Counted from the stretch's first letter, positions 8,444-20,951 are shown. The stretch is DNA of 60,506 nucleotides from Bifidobacterium scaligerum (GCF_002802865.1 NZ_PGLQ01000002.1:404212-464717), one strand, 5' to 3'. Notes: generated by a model from the sequence alone, not told the origin. A program made the numbers and translations.

Positions 8444-9442
8444 CTATTTCGCGCGATGCCGGATTGGCATGACTTGATTGCGACGGCGGACGATAGCAGT
8501 GCCGATGATTGCGGTGCTGCATGCACCCGTAAGACTCCAAAGCATGATGGTGCGTGGATCATGTTGACCGTGCGCGGGTTCCGGAATCTGTCCGGGAATG
8601 GCAGCGCGAATACCGGAGACAAGGAGCCGATGCGTGTTAACGCCATAGGGTGTGCAAGTCATAAGGGTTACACGGTCTTCACCAGGTTTGATCGTGAATT
8701 GGCTCAGATCATTGGGTTCGATGACGCTGATCCGGTCGATTTTGTAGCCGAGTTGTTCACCCATGACTTTGATGTAGAACGTATCGCCGATCTTGAGCTC
8801 GTCAAGTCGGGTGAACATCATGGCCTGCACCAGTCCACGGTGCCCGGTGAGCACACTGTGGGTGGACGGTCCGCCAACAGGAAGGCTTGTTCCGTATAAG
8901 TGCCCCGACCCGGCCGCAAGGGCAGCGTCGCTGGTGCCGTGATAAATAGGGAGGTTGACGCTGATTTTGGGAATGAGGATGGATCCCATGATGTTGTCGC
9001 CGGCATCGAGCAGGCTCATGTATTCATCATCACGAGCGGAGGCGTTGTTGCCGTTGTTCGTTGAAGTGATACCGGGTGCGCTGGAGAACGGGTCAGTCGC
9101 TTCCCCAAGGGTACGATTATGGTCGCCGGCAAGTCGCTGATTGTAGAGCTGTGCGGCTTTGATCTCGTCTTCGGCTTGAGGATAGGGCCAGTCGTTAACG
9201 GTACGTTCAGTACGGGCGACGACCTGATCGTCGCGAACGCTGGATTGAACCCGCAAAATGATTGGATATCCGATTGCTCCTAAACCTGCGAGGATAACGG
9301 TCAACCCGAACGCCAATAGGAGTGTCGACCGACGGCGTGCGTTTCGATACGCGGTCTTGAGCCGCATGGTTTCATTGTCCAGCCCGAGGATGAGCTCGTG
9401 GAACGTGGGCATTGAGCCCGTTGCAACGATGGCGGTCGTCAT
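8444..9442 (-). CDS. Class C (pilin-polymerising) sortase
   Basis: A 332-aa membrane transpeptidase that joins pilin subunits at their sorting signals. It has an N-terminal transmembrane segment (about residues 37-60), a central domain with LTGHRGL holding the catalytic His, the catalytic Cys in TLMTCTPYGVNTHR with the downstream Arg, and a second hydrophobic segment near the C-terminus typical of class C sortases. ATG 9442 is chosen for its AAGGA site 7 bases upstream; in-frame initiation at 9550 would add 36 residues unlike a sortase N-terminus. It is the last gene of the pilus operon and acts on the two upstream sorting-signal proteins. Confidence 0.93.
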   Translation of the reverse strand: MTTAIVATGSMPTFHELILGLDNETMRLKTAYRNARRRSTLLLAFGLTVILAGLGAIGYPIILRVQSSVRDDQVVARTERTVNDWPYPQAEDEIKAAQLYNQRLAGDHNRTLGEATDPFSSAPGITSTNNGNNASARDDEYMSLLDAGDNIMGSILIPKISVNLPIYHGTSDAALAAGSGHLYGTSLPVGGPSTHSVLTGHRGLVQAMMFTRLDELKIGDTFYIKVMGEQLGYKIDRISVIEPNDLSQFTIKPGEDRVTLMTCTPYGVNTHRLLVSGIRAAIPGQIPEPAHGQHDPRTIMLWSLTGACSTAIIGTAIVRRRNQVMPIRHRAK

Positions 9443-9577
9443 GATGATCCTTGAAACAGTATGTGGCGGAACGAAATGGATATGGGGATTCCGGTGGACA
9501 GGCTTATCACCAATCCACCGGAATCCCTCACGCAATGAAGAAGTCCTCATCCTTTCGGACTCCTCATCGGGGTAATA

Positions 9578-11200
9578 TCAGGCGATGCGAGCGATGCTCT
9601 TGCGCGACTTGATCACGATGGCCGTACCACCGCCGATCAGGAGCGCACCGAGAGCAATGAACATTGCGATGCCAGCAGCACCGGTGTTAGGCAGCTGATC
9701 CTTGCGCTGAATGTTGGTAACCGTCCAGGTGCCGTTGTTGTCCTTGGCCAGACCGTAGTCGGCGAGGTCGTTGTCCTTGGCGAACTGGGCGGTAAAGATC
9801 ACGTTGGCGTTCTTGTCTGCCTGGGTGGCGGTGAGGGTCACCTTGAAACCGGGCTGGTAGGCAGCAAGATAACCGTTGGGGGTACCGGTTTCCTTGACAT
9901 AGTAGGTACCGGCAGCAAGGCCATCGAACTTCACAGTGCCCTGATCATTCGAAGTGGCGGCGGCGATAACGTTCTGGCCCTTGCCATTGTTGGCGTTCGC
10001 GTCGGCGGCGGAGGCATACAGGCTGAAGGTCGCGCCGATGAGTCCGTTCTTATCGGCTTCGGCGATGCCGACCTTCTTGAAGGTGAAAGCTCCTTCCTGA
10101 ACCTTGACGGTGTCGCCTTCGGAGGTAGCACCGTTATCGGTGACGGTGACGGTGTTGCTGATCGGGTCGGTAACGACTGTGTCGTTCACCTTAGCGGTGT
10201 AGGACAGGACGATCACGTGGTTGGCCTTGATCTTCTTGAGACCGTCGGCGGTGAAGTTGACGGTCAGCTGGTCGGTGCCATTACCGGTGAGCGGCAGGGC
10301 ACCGGCCTTGCCGTTAACGACCGTGGCGACGGTGTAGTCGGTGGTGTCGGTGAAGACAACCTTGTTGTCAGTCTGGTCGGTCACGGTGAGCGTGGTGTCA
10401 GCCGGAACGGTCAGACCGGCACTCGGGGTATCGGCGAAGGCGAAGCTGTTCGGAGCGTCCTTGGTGGCCGTGTAGGTGACCTGGTAGGTCAGCGTGGCGC
10501 CTTTGGCGACCGAGCCATCGGTAGCGCCGGCGCTGATGGTCTTGGCCGGCTTGTTGGCGGCGGAGTTCTTGATGGCGATGGTGCCGGCTCCGAACTGGTC
10601 ATTGGCGGTCTTGGTGCCCACCAGGATGGCACTCGACGTAGTGGCATGCGCACCGGCGGTGGCGGTCACGTCCTTGAACAGGTAGAGACCGGGATCCTCA
10701 GGCGTGTATGTGTAGGCACCGGCCTGAGCGGAGGCAGCGTCGATGGTAAACGTCGGATCGTCCGTGCTGACCTTGGTCAGTGCCGGGTTGGCATCGGCAG
10801 CGGTGGCTGCGGCGAGCTTGTCGGCGAGGGTACGAGCGGCAGCGGAATCGGCCGGAAGCTTGCCTTGGTTGATCGCATAGTCGAGTACATCGGCATTGCC
10901 GATGCCGTCGAAGAAGCCGTTGTCGGTGACGGTGGCCTTGACGGCGGCATCTACGGCGGCTTTGTTGGTGGCGTCGGTGGTCACGCCGGTGATGGTCGTG
11001 CCGTCCAGCTTGTAGTCGGCGATCTTGTAGACGTCGAACTGTCGGCCGGCAAGCTGTGCCTCGGAACCGGTCAGCTTGATGCTGCCCTCTGCCTGCTCGA
11101 CCGGTGCGGCGTTGGCCATGCCAGTCCCGAACGCCAGTCCGGCAAGTGTGGCGATGGCGGCCACACCGGCGGCAAGTGTCTTAGTGAAGGTTCCCTTCAT
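9578..11200 (-). CDS. Major (backbone) fimbrial pilin, LPNTG-anchored
   Basis: A 540-aa shaft subunit of a sortase-dependent pilus. It has a signal peptide (residues 1-32, ending GMANA), repeated Ig-like domains, an E-box-like YYVKETGTPNGY near 450 as in pilins with internal isopeptide bonds, and a C-terminal sorting signal QLPNTGAAG, hydrophobic segment and KSRKS tail. The start at 11200 has a strong GGAGA site upstream; upstream in-frame codons give no signal peptide. It lies between the tip adhesin gene and the sortase gene in one operon. Similar proteins are called FimA or FimP in bifidobacteria and actinomycetes. A clear YPK-type pilin motif was not identified by eye. Confidence 0.9.
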   Translation of the reverse strand: MKGTFTKTLAAGVAAIATLAGLAFGTGMANAAPVEQAEGSIKLTGSEAQLAGRQFDVYKIADYKLDGTTITGVTTDATNKAAVDAAVKATVTDNGFFDGIGNADVLDYAINQGKLPADSAAARTLADKLAAATAADANPALTKVSTDDPTFTIDAASAQAGAYTYTPEDPGLYLFKDVTATAGAHATTSSAILVGTKTANDQFGAGTIAIKNSAANKPAKTISAGATDGSVAKGATLTYQVTYTATKDAPNSFAFADTPSAGLTVPADTTLTVTDQTDNKVVFTDTTDYTVATVVNGKAGALPLTGNGTDQLTVNFTADGLKKIKANHVIVLSYTAKVNDTVVTDPISNTVTVTDNGATSEGDTVKVQEGAFTFKKVGIAEADKNGLIGATFSLYASAADANANNGKGQNVIAAATSNDQGTVKFDGLAAGTYYVKETGTPNGYLAAYQPGFKVTLTATQADKNANVIFTAQFAKDNDLADYGLAKDNNGTWTVTNIQRKDQLPNTGAAGIAMFIALGALLIGGGTAIVIKSRKSIARIA

Positions 11201-11415
11201 GTTTTCTCTCCTTAGTGGGAGTGGTTGATGTTCCTCCGAAGAGGGCCTGATTATTCCGACTGCACGGACATCCCCCATCCGCGTTATGCAGACCGTTGAT
11301 GTTCGGTTCCGGGTTCAGGTCCCCGGAAGAATTGGGTAGGCTCACGCTAGGGTCGGGTCGGAACAGCCGACCCATCACGTGGGATAGTGAAAAGAAGAAC
11401 CGAAGAACGGAAGAT

Positions 11416-14400
11416 TCAGATACCGAGCGGTTGATGACGTTTACGTCCCAGATCGGAGCGGCCTATGGCCAGACCTCCGGCGAAGAACGCGCAGCCGGCA
11501 AGCAATCCAGCGAGCATGTTCGTGCCCGCCGCACCGGTAAATGGCAATTTGTCGATCGGCTTGACGTATTCGTTCGTGAACACCATCGCCTTGCCAGTGA
11601 TGCCGTTTGCCGCCGTGTTGCCGGTGTCGCCGGTCACACGGTCGATGGTGGTCGCTGCCTTCAACGTGTTCGTCACCGCATCATCGCTCACTGCGATGGT
11701 CACGTGGTACACTGCCGGCGAGTAACTGAACGTGTCGATGTCACTTCTCGCGTTTTCGCTTACCGTGTAGTACCAGATCCCGGTCTTGTCGAAGTTGATC
11801 GTACCGAGCGGTGCTGTCTTGCCTTTATAGTCGGTGGTCGGCGAGGAATCTGCGTTCACGCTCACCGTGCAAGCCGTAGCCTTGCCGCTAATAGGCGTGC
11901 AGTGCGCGCTATCGGGCAGCTTGGCGTCAGCATCCTTAGCATCGGCGGTGAAGTCCTTGTCAGTCTGTTGCACGGTGAAGGTAAAGCCGTTGCCGATTGC
12001 CTTCGCGCCCATCGTGTCGCCGCTCCATGCAGGTGCTTGGAATTGCGGGATGATCTTCGTGACCGCGAGATTGGCCTCCTGACCGCCCGCAGGCGGGATC
12101 GAAGCCTGATACACGTTGGTGAACGTTGGGCCAGACGCAGTGAGTGCATCATCTATCGTCGTGCTGCAGCCTGAAGTCTTGTCATAGACTGCGAGGCCGG
12201 AGGCCGTGAGCTTGTTCGCTGTGGAATCAAGTACCACCACCACGCACACGTCTTTGGGCGTGTTGTCGTATGCCCATCCTTTGGCGGTGGTGGTCGATGT
12301 CTCAGAAGCGGTCAGATGATAAACGCCGGATTCCTTGAATGTGACGGCGGCGAACTTCGCGGTATGCGAAGCCTGTTTTGTGCCGGCATCCATCGTGAAC
12401 TTGTCAGTTATCGTGCCGTTGACCTGGGTTGCAACGGCGGTGCTGCCAAATTGGACATCCTTGGTTTCATCCGTCGCCTTGGTCAGACTGAAATTGAAAG
12501 GCCCAGCGGTATCGAGGCCCTTGACGGTTTTGGTGAAGGGCACCTCATACGAGGCTGCGGTCGGCGATGGTTTGGTCGGCGTCTGATCCGACTCGTTCGT
12601 GATTTCGATAGCGCCGGGTGCACCGTTCACACTCTTGATGACGAACGTGGCAGGATTATTGTCATTGTCGTCATCCTGTGTCTGCCCCGCACGTGCCGTG
12701 GTCTCGATTGTCGTCGTCCAATTGATTGTGTCGCCATTTGGTTTGGTTACCGTTTCGGTGATCTTGTACTCGTGGCCTACTTCGACATTCGAGAACTGTC
12801 CCTTCCAATCATCGCTCGTGTCAGACTGCGTCGCGGATCCGTCGGTAAGGGTGAGTTTGCCTACGGTTCGGCCATCATTGCCTGAGCTCGGATCTTGGGC
12901 GAGAGTCACACTAACCGTGGTGCCCTTGACTGGCGTAGTGACCGAACCGTCTTTAGCTTTCCATGTTTTGGTGACAGGGATGTCCACAATGCTGGTCGGC
13001 GTATCCGGGTTCGGCACCGGCACCTCGATGTAGCCACGGTACAGGGAGTGACCAGCCTGCGCATTCGCGCTAGTGACCACACCTTGCTCAGAGCCAACGC
13101 CATCATCCGTCCAGTAGACGGGCTTGTACCATTTGTCCGGATCCACATCGGAAGCGCTCTTATAAGGTTCACGCTGCTTGAGGTCGGAGCCTTTGATCTT
13201 CTCCGCGTCAGACGACATGGCAAATCCTTCAGCGTTCATCGGCTGAATGTTGTACGTACCATTCAAACCTTCAGGAGTCTTATACACGTCAGTGACGGTG
13301 AACGCACCGTTCTGGATGGTCATGTAGGCCACCTTGCTCATACCTCCGGCCTGATAATCCTTGCCATCAGCGGTGAGGCCCACACCGCCGCACGTGTTGT
13401 CACAAGAGAACACGACCCGGTCGTGCGCGGAATCATAGAAGAGGTCGGCCACTGTCATCGCCTTGCCGTAGGTCTTGCCGTCAGCTGCGATCTGCAACGC
13501 CTCACGAGCGGACTGCGGCAGTTTGATCTCCTGCACAATGTTGCCGGTGCCGTTCTCGTCCAACTCCATCAGATACATGTTCCCGTTCTGTTCGAGACCA
13601 GCAAGGAACAGACCACCGTAGTGAGCGGTGCCGCTCGGCGTGTACGCGCTGCCATCAATCTGGTATTGGTGAGCGACAAGATACGAGTCCGGCAGGAACG
13701 TGACACCTTCGAAACCAAGGTTTGCGTTCTTGTCCTTGACCGACAGTTCATCGCCGAAACGCACATCCACCCCATACTTGCTGCTGAGCTGATCGTTGAA
13801 CTGGTATTCGTGAACGGCGGTCAGGTCATCGGCCACATCGGTCTTCGCGCCGGTAGCGTTATCGCCCGCTTGATCACGAAGATTCGTCTTCGCGCGCTCC
13901 GCGTTATCGAGATCGTAGACGAGGATCGAATAGCGGGGCACGTTCTTCGGCTTCTGATCGCTATTGCCGCTGTAGGAGACCTTCTCTTCGCCGTTATCAC
14001 GTTCAGCTGCGGCGAACGCATACTTATGGCCGTCCGTGGCATTACGCACCAACGTGATGCCTTCGGTATCCGGACCAGACTGGCGAGTAGGGGACGACGA
14101 GTCCAAATCACTGCTCTTGGTGACGCCTGGGTAGCGCAATTGCTTGCCGCCATGAGTTTCTCCACCGACCTGGAACGTCCAATTATTGTTGGGGTCCTGC
14201 TGCCACGCGGGATTGGTCGCACTGTAATCATCCCTTGGCACCCATTTGCTGATGGCACCCGGCCCCTTGAATTCGGTGCTATCCATCGTGGGGTTCAAAT
14301 CATTGTCGATAGCCCACAAAGTGCCTGGCCCGCCATCCATACTCGGTTCATAAGCCAAACCGGACAGATTGCCATCCTGATGATCGCCTTTGGTTGAACC

Positions 14401-14997
14401 GCCACCCTGACCATACTCGTCCACTGCATCAAGGGCCTCGGTCTCCTTCGGACCAGGCCAATCCTGCAGCTGAGCCGCAGTCGACGGGATGCCGGTATTA
14501 CCACCTTCACTGCCACCACCTTGCTGATTACCATTATCTGTCGGCGAAGGTGAACTCTTCTTCCATGACCCGGTGCCCTTGTCACGTTGCCAGGTTTCGT
14601 CGGCACCAGCTTTCTTCGTCCATTGGTATGAATCACCACTGCCGCTCAGAGTCACCGAATCGCCTTTGTCTCCAAGCCCATCCGCATCGAACGTGCGATA
14701 CGTGCCGGGTGCGATGTAGCCGCTCAGCGTGGCGGCGGTGTTACCCTTATCATCGGTGACCGTCCAACCGGTCAGGTCAATGGTCTGCGAGCCTTTGTTA
14801 TAAATCTCAACCCAGTCAGTCGAATAGCCATTCGCACCGCACCCGTTATCCGCGCATACCTCACTGAACACGACATCACTGTCTGCCGCCTGCGCGACTG
14901 GATTCACAACACCAAAGGCCAGCGTAGTCAGCGTTCCCGCCGCAATACTTGCGGCAAGAAGCTTGATTCCCCAATTCATTTCAGCAATACGGCTCAT
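11416..14997 (-). CDS. Large pilus tip adhesin/minor pilin with lamin-tail domain, LPFTG-anchored
   Basis: A 1193-aa surface protein, first gene of the pilus operon. The ATG at 14997 with GGGAGG upstream gives a clean signal peptide ending near residue 37 (VAQAAD). A lamin-tail-like domain follows at about 40-110 (VFSEVCADNGCGANG, WVEIYNKGSQTIDLTGWTV). After a Ser/Gly/Asn-rich linker comes a region of roughly 400 residues with LSGLAYEP and LWAIDNDLNP motifs that resembles esterase-like propeller domains. Then follow a CnaB-like domain (VTKTWKAKDG), two pilin-type FctA/Spy0128-like domains (FTKTVKGLD and FTFTVQQTDKDF), the sorting signal LPFTGAAG, a hydrophobic stretch and a basic tail. Size and order fit a tip adhesin; its ligand is unknown. 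The domain names rest on motif recognition. Confidence 0.85.
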   Translation of the reverse strand: MSRIAEMNWGIKLLAASIAAGTLTTLAFGVVNPVAQAADSDVVFSEVCADNGCGANGYSTDWVEIYNKGSQTIDLTGWTVTDDKGNTAATLSGYIAPGTYRTFDADGLGDKGDSVTLSGSGDSYQWTKKAGADETWQRDKGTGSWKKSSPSPTDNGNQQGGGSEGGNTGIPSTAAQLQDWPGPKETEALDAVDEYGQGGGSTKGDHQDGNLSGLAYEPSMDGGPGTLWAIDNDLNPTMDSTEFKGPGAISKWVPRDDYSATNPAWQQDPNNNWTFQVGGETHGGKQLRYPGVTKSSDLDSSSPTRQSGPDTEGITLVRNATDGHKYAFAAAERDNGEEKVSYSGNSDQKPKNVPRYSILVYDLDNAERAKTNLRDQAGDNATGAKTDVADDLTAVHEYQFNDQLSSKYGVDVRFGDELSVKDKNANLGFEGVTFLPDSYLVAHQYQIDGSAYTPSGTAHYGGLFLAGLEQNGNMYLMELDENGTGNIVQEIKLPQSAREALQIAADGKTYGKAMTVADLFYDSAHDRVVFSCDNTCGGVGLTADGKDYQAGGMSKVAYMTIQNGAFTVTDVYKTPEGLNGTYNIQPMNAEGFAMSSDAEKIKGSDLKQREPYKSASDVDPDKWYKPVYWTDDGVGSEQGVVTSANAQAGHSLYRGYIEVPVPNPDTPTSIVDIPVTKTWKAKDGSVTTPVKGTTVSVTLAQDPSSGNDGRTVGKLTLTDGSATQSDTSDDWKGQFSNVEVGHEYKITETVTKPNGDTINWTTTIETTARAGQTQDDDNDNNPATFVIKSVNGAPGAIEITNESDQTPTKPSPTAASYEVPFTKTVKGLDTAGPFNFSLTKATDETKDVQFGSTAVATQVNGTITDKFTMDAGTKQASHTAKFAAVTFKESGVYHLTASETSTTTAKGWAYDNTPKDVCVVVVLDSTANKLTASGLAVYDKTSGCSTTIDDALTASGPTFTNVYQASIPPAGGQEANLAVTKIIPQFQAPAWSGDTMGAKAIGNGFTFTVQQTDKDFTADAKDADAKLPDSAHCTPISGKATACTVSVNADSSPTTDYKGKTAPLGTINFDKTGIWYYTVSENARSDIDTFSYSPAVYHVTIAVSDDAVTNTLKAATTIDRVTGDTGNTAANGITGKAMVFTNEYVKPIDKLPFTGAAGTNMLAGLLAGCAFFAGGLAIGRSDLGRKRHQPLGI

Positions 14998-14999
14998 AA

Positions 15000-15382
15000 C
15001 CGTTTTCCTCCCATCCCCAAACTCACAACCGTTTACAAGGCTATGGAGGCCAACATGTACAAACACCCGACAAAAAGTGAACTCGCTTGAACAGCCGAAA
15101 CCAGCGACGTTGCCGTCAATGTGAGCAACCGCACATCGAACCGGATCGATACTTTCGGGCAAACATCACATACCCCCGACAATTCCCCGTATTGCACCAC
15201 AATCAGTGCATATTCACCTCAAAGACACTTCAAGAACCATTCCCGCAGAACGACTACATTCCCCGATATGTGGCGCAGCGCACACTGTAAGTGCGCTGCA
15301 TTCCCCTGGAATGCAGCACAGTGCAACCAATGTTAGGATTCTGCACATCCGCGCCCGCATATACAAAGGGGCTCCATGCATG
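15000..15382. other. Intergenic region with overlapping inverted repeats
   Basis: No gene is seen between the tip adhesin start and the guaB terminator. It holds two abutting perfect hairpins that share bases: GCAGCGCAC (15275-15283) with GTGCGCTGC (15291-15299), and CTGCATTCC (15296-15304) with GGAATGCAG (15308-15316). Because they overlap at 15296-15299 they cannot form together. The adhesin operon promoter must lie in this region, but no convincing -35/-10 pair was fixed. Confidence 0.5.
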
Positions 15383-15409
15383 AAAAAAGGGTCCGCATAT
15401 GCGGACCCT
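15383..15409 (-). terminator. guaB terminator
   Basis: The perfect palindrome GGGTCCGC-ATAT-GCGGACCC (15389-15408) is followed on the minus strand by six Ts. It lies about 55 bp after the guaB stop. Confidence 0.9.
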
Positions 15410-15464
15410 CTCGAAAGTGACCAGTCCCTGACCTGTTCAGCAATCAGACAGGTCAGGAATCAGA

Positions 15465-18306
<2,842 letters not shown>

Positions 18307-18310
<4 letters not shown>

Positions 18311-18981
18311 GCGCCCAGTCCTCCGCCATTAAGGTGAAGGGCTTTGCGAATCGTGGTTTGTGAGATGATTCCCTCACGTAGGATTTCAATGCCGTCACGG
18401 CCATATGGATCGGCTTTGACGACGGTGCTGGACACATGTCCTTGCGTGGCCCCGCCATCCAAGTACAGATCCACGTCCGTACCGAACGCCTGAAACGCCT
18501 CTTCGACGGTCTGAGCGCTTTCTTCTCCGGAACGGTTGGCGCTGGAAGCCGCCAGAGGACCGGTTGCCTTGAGAATCGCAAGCGTCAGTGCCGAGTTGGG
18601 GATTCGCACGCCTTGTGTCCCCGGTCGTCCATCGCCGGCATCAGCGACGGTGGCCAACGTACAATCGGCCCCGGCCACGGCAATCGGCGAAAAAGCGCCC
18701 GGCAGGAACGCCGCCGCCAAACGATTCAACGGCGAAGGAAGTTCAAGGCCAAGCTCGTCAAGTTGTTCGACCGAAGCCAGCAGCACCTGCAACGCCTTAT
18801 ACCGCGGACGTCGTTTGAGCTGGTAGATGCGCGCTATCGCCTCCCGATTACGCGGATCGCAGGCGATGCCGTATACCGTATCCGTAGGAATAACCACTAG
18901 ACCGCCCTCATGAATGATGCGCGCAGCCTCGGTCAGCGATGCGTCCGTGACTTTCAGCACTGATCCACGTTCTATGCCCAT
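18307..18981 (-). CDS. L-threonylcarbamoyladenylate synthase (Sua5/YrdC/YciO family)
   Basis: A 224-aa YrdC-fold enzyme that makes threonylcarbamoyl-AMP from threonine, bicarbonate and ATP for the t6A37 modification of ANN-reading tRNAs. Seen are the N-terminal AARIIHEGGLVVIPTDTVYGIACD and the KRRPRYKALQVLL basic motif of the nucleotide site, plus GPLAASSANRSGEESAQTVEEA. It is the short form without the C-terminal Sua5 domain. ATG 18981 with GGAG five bases upstream is preferred over GTG/ATG at 19008/19005. It overlaps the next gene by 4 bp. Confidence 0.92.
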
Positions 18982-19192
18982 GTCATCTCCGTTCGCTTGT
19001 TCCATCACAATCTATCATTGCACCATTGCGCCCGGACGGTGGAAGGCAGCGACACAATTCACATCATGAGTTGGCCAACCGCATCGCCAACGGCAAAACC
19101 AATGGCAGGTTGACGATGGACTCGCCTGCGTATCACGCTACCGGTTACTACAATGAAGCCTGTTTGTTCCGTTAGATCATGGAGGATCCATC

Positions 19193-19945
19193 ATGAGCGA
19201 CGTCACCGACGCCACCATCAGCCCAACCGACTCTCACAATGTCGCAAGCTCCACAAACCTTGCGACATCGGTGAACCCGACCGTCCGTATCACCGAGCTT
19301 CCACCTGTCGAACTGCGCCGTCCACGGACCAGCGAGCGCGAAGAGATGCTCGCCGGACGTCTTTACAATCCCGCTGATCCGGAGCTCACTGCTTTGCGAG
19401 ATAAGTCCGCCGATCTGTGCACCCGATTCAACGCCACCTCACGTGCCGATCATGACACCCGTACCGCCATTCTCGACGAACTGCTGCCCGGGCACGGCAA
19501 GAACCTTGATATTCTCGGTCCGGTTTTCTTCGATTACGGATGCCACACCACCATCGGTGACCGCGTGTTCGCCAATTTCAATTTCACCGTGCTTGACTGC
19601 GCCCCGGTCACCATCGGCGACGACGTGCTGTTCGGCCCGAACGTCTCTCTGCTGCCGCCAATGCATCCGCTGCGTTGGCAGGATCGTAACGTACGTCAAG
19701 CCCCGGATGGTTCGATGTACGACTACGAATACGGCAAGCCGATTGTGATCGGCTCGAACTGCTGGTTTGGCGGCAATGTGACGGTAATCGGAGGCGTGAC
19801 CATCGGCGAAGGTTGCGTGATCGGTGCCGGGTCGGTAGTGACTCGCGACATCCCGCCTCACACCGTCGCCGTAGGCAATCCTGCACGTCCGATTCGCGAA
19901 ATCACTGATAAGGATGCATCAGCTTTGCAGTATTACGCGCAGTGA
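19193..19945 (+). CDS. Sugar O-acetyltransferase, LacA/Maa/NodL hexapeptide family
   Basis: A 250-aa left-handed beta-helix acetyltransferase with an unusual N-terminal extension of about 40 residues rich in Ser/Thr/Asn. The core has the maltose acetyltransferase N-domain (EREEMLAGRLYNPADPEL), ILGPVFFDYGCHTTIGDRVFANFNFTVLDCAPVTIGDDVLFGPNVSL, the catalytic-His segment MHPLRW and the trimer coil NCWFGGNVTVIGGVTIGEGCVIGAGSVVTRDIPPHTVAVGNPAR. Members acetylate free sugars such as maltose, glucose or galactosides, perhaps to expel unused ones. The ribosome site GGAGG is 8 bases upstream. It stands on the opposite strand inside the otherwise conserved prfA-prmC / sua5-wecA series, so it is probably an insertion into that operon. 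Confidence 0.88.
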   Translation: MSDVTDATISPTDSHNVASSTNLATSVNPTVRITELPPVELRRPRTSEREEMLAGRLYNPADPELTALRDKSADLCTRFNATSRADHDTRTAILDELLPGHGKNLDILGPVFFDYGCHTTIGDRVFANFNFTVLDCAPVTIGDDVLFGPNVSLLPPMHPLRWQDRNVRQAPDGSMYDYEYGKPIVIGSNCWFGGNVTVIGGVTIGEGCVIGAGSVVTRDIPPHTVAVGNPARPIREITDKDASALQYYAQ

Positions 19946-19965
19946 CCGTTCGCGCTAAAGAATAA

Positions 19966-20014
19966 TTGTGGGATGCAATTGCAGTCCAGGCGATAATGCG
20001 ATTGCATCCCACAA
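19966..20014. terminator. Bidirectional terminator between acetyltransferase and prmC
   Basis: TTGTGGGATGCAAT (19966-19979) pairs perfectly with ATTGCATCCCACAA (20001-20014) between two convergent genes. On the minus strand it is followed by TTATTCTTT. Confidence 0.7.
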
Positions 20015-20029
20015 ATCATATGGAAGCGA

Positions 20030-20908
20030 CTATCTTTCCGCGAAGAGATACCGGTCTCGGCCGGTCCAATCCTTACCGGTTGCAGCGTTGACGAATCCGG
20101 TGGCCCGTGCATAGGCCACCAGTCGATCGCCTTGTGTGATGTCATGCTCCATGACGAGCGCGCCGCCGGACCTCAACAGTCGATAGGCACGCTCGATAAT
20201 GCGCTCGGGAATCAACGTGCCGTCCGCCGAGCCGCCGTACAAGGCAAGCTCAGGATCCCAGTCACGCACTTCCGGCTGTTCGGGAACATCGGTTTCAGGT
20301 ACATACGGCGGATTGGTAATCACCATGTCCACCGTACCGTCAAGCTGGGCCAGCGTGACCAGCGATGTGGCATCGCCTATTTCCAGCTGATAATTTGAAG
20401 CGATGGAAGGATATTGCTTGGCCGTATGCGCCAAGTTCCTTTGCGTCCATTCCGCTGTACGAGGGGACAATTCCACAGCCCATACCTGACTCCCCGGCAC
20501 TTCGGTGACCACGGCAAGTCCAATCGCGCCTGAACCGGCACACAGATCGACTACACGTGGATGCATAAGCCCATGCTGGGTTATCCAATCCAATCCTGCC
20601 TGAACCACGGTTTCGGTTTCAGGGCGCGGAATAAACACGCCAGAGCCGACTTGCAAATCCAAATATCTGAACGGCGCATGTCCCACGATATATTGCAACG
20701 GTTCACGCTTAACACGACGATTCACCATGCCTTGGAATCGCGTCTCGTCATACTCAAGCGCGCTACCCATGAGTATGGCCTTATCCACATCGCGCAGTTC
20801 CGCCCCGGCCGCTTCGGCCAGCAGCAGTTTCGCATCATGTTCAGGAGTTTCGATACCAGCCTCGCGCAATCGCGCCGATGCCAAGCGAATCGCATCAATT
20901 ACGGTCAT
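20030..20908 (-). CDS. prmC: Release factor glutamine methyltransferase
   Basis: A 292-aa SAM-dependent enzyme that methylates the glutamine of the GGQ motif in release factors. The N-terminal helical substrate domain is followed by VVDLCAGSGAIGLAV, the SAM-binding motif, WAVELSP, and the catalytic NPPYVPE. The usual target RF1 is encoded just upstream. ATG 20908 is chosen (GAGG six bases upstream); an in-frame start at 20968 would translate through a large inverted repeat and add 20 unusual residues. Confidence 0.94.
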   Translation of the reverse strand: MTVIDAIRLASARLREAGIETPEHDAKLLLAEAAGAELRDVDKAILMGSALEYDETRFQGMVNRRVKREPLQYIVGHAPFRYLDLQVGSGVFIPRPETETVVQAGLDWITQHGLMHPRVVDLCAGSGAIGLAVVTEVPGSQVWAVELSPRTAEWTQRNLAHTAKQYPSIASNYQLEIGDATSLVTLAQLDGTVDMVITNPPYVPETDVPEQPEVRDWDPELALYGGSADGTLIPERIIERAYRLLRSGGALVMEHDITQGDRLVAYARATGFVNAATGKDWTGRDRYLFAER

Positions 20909-20951
20909 CATTTTCCTCATTCGGCCGCAACGTAACATATCGACGTAAAGA

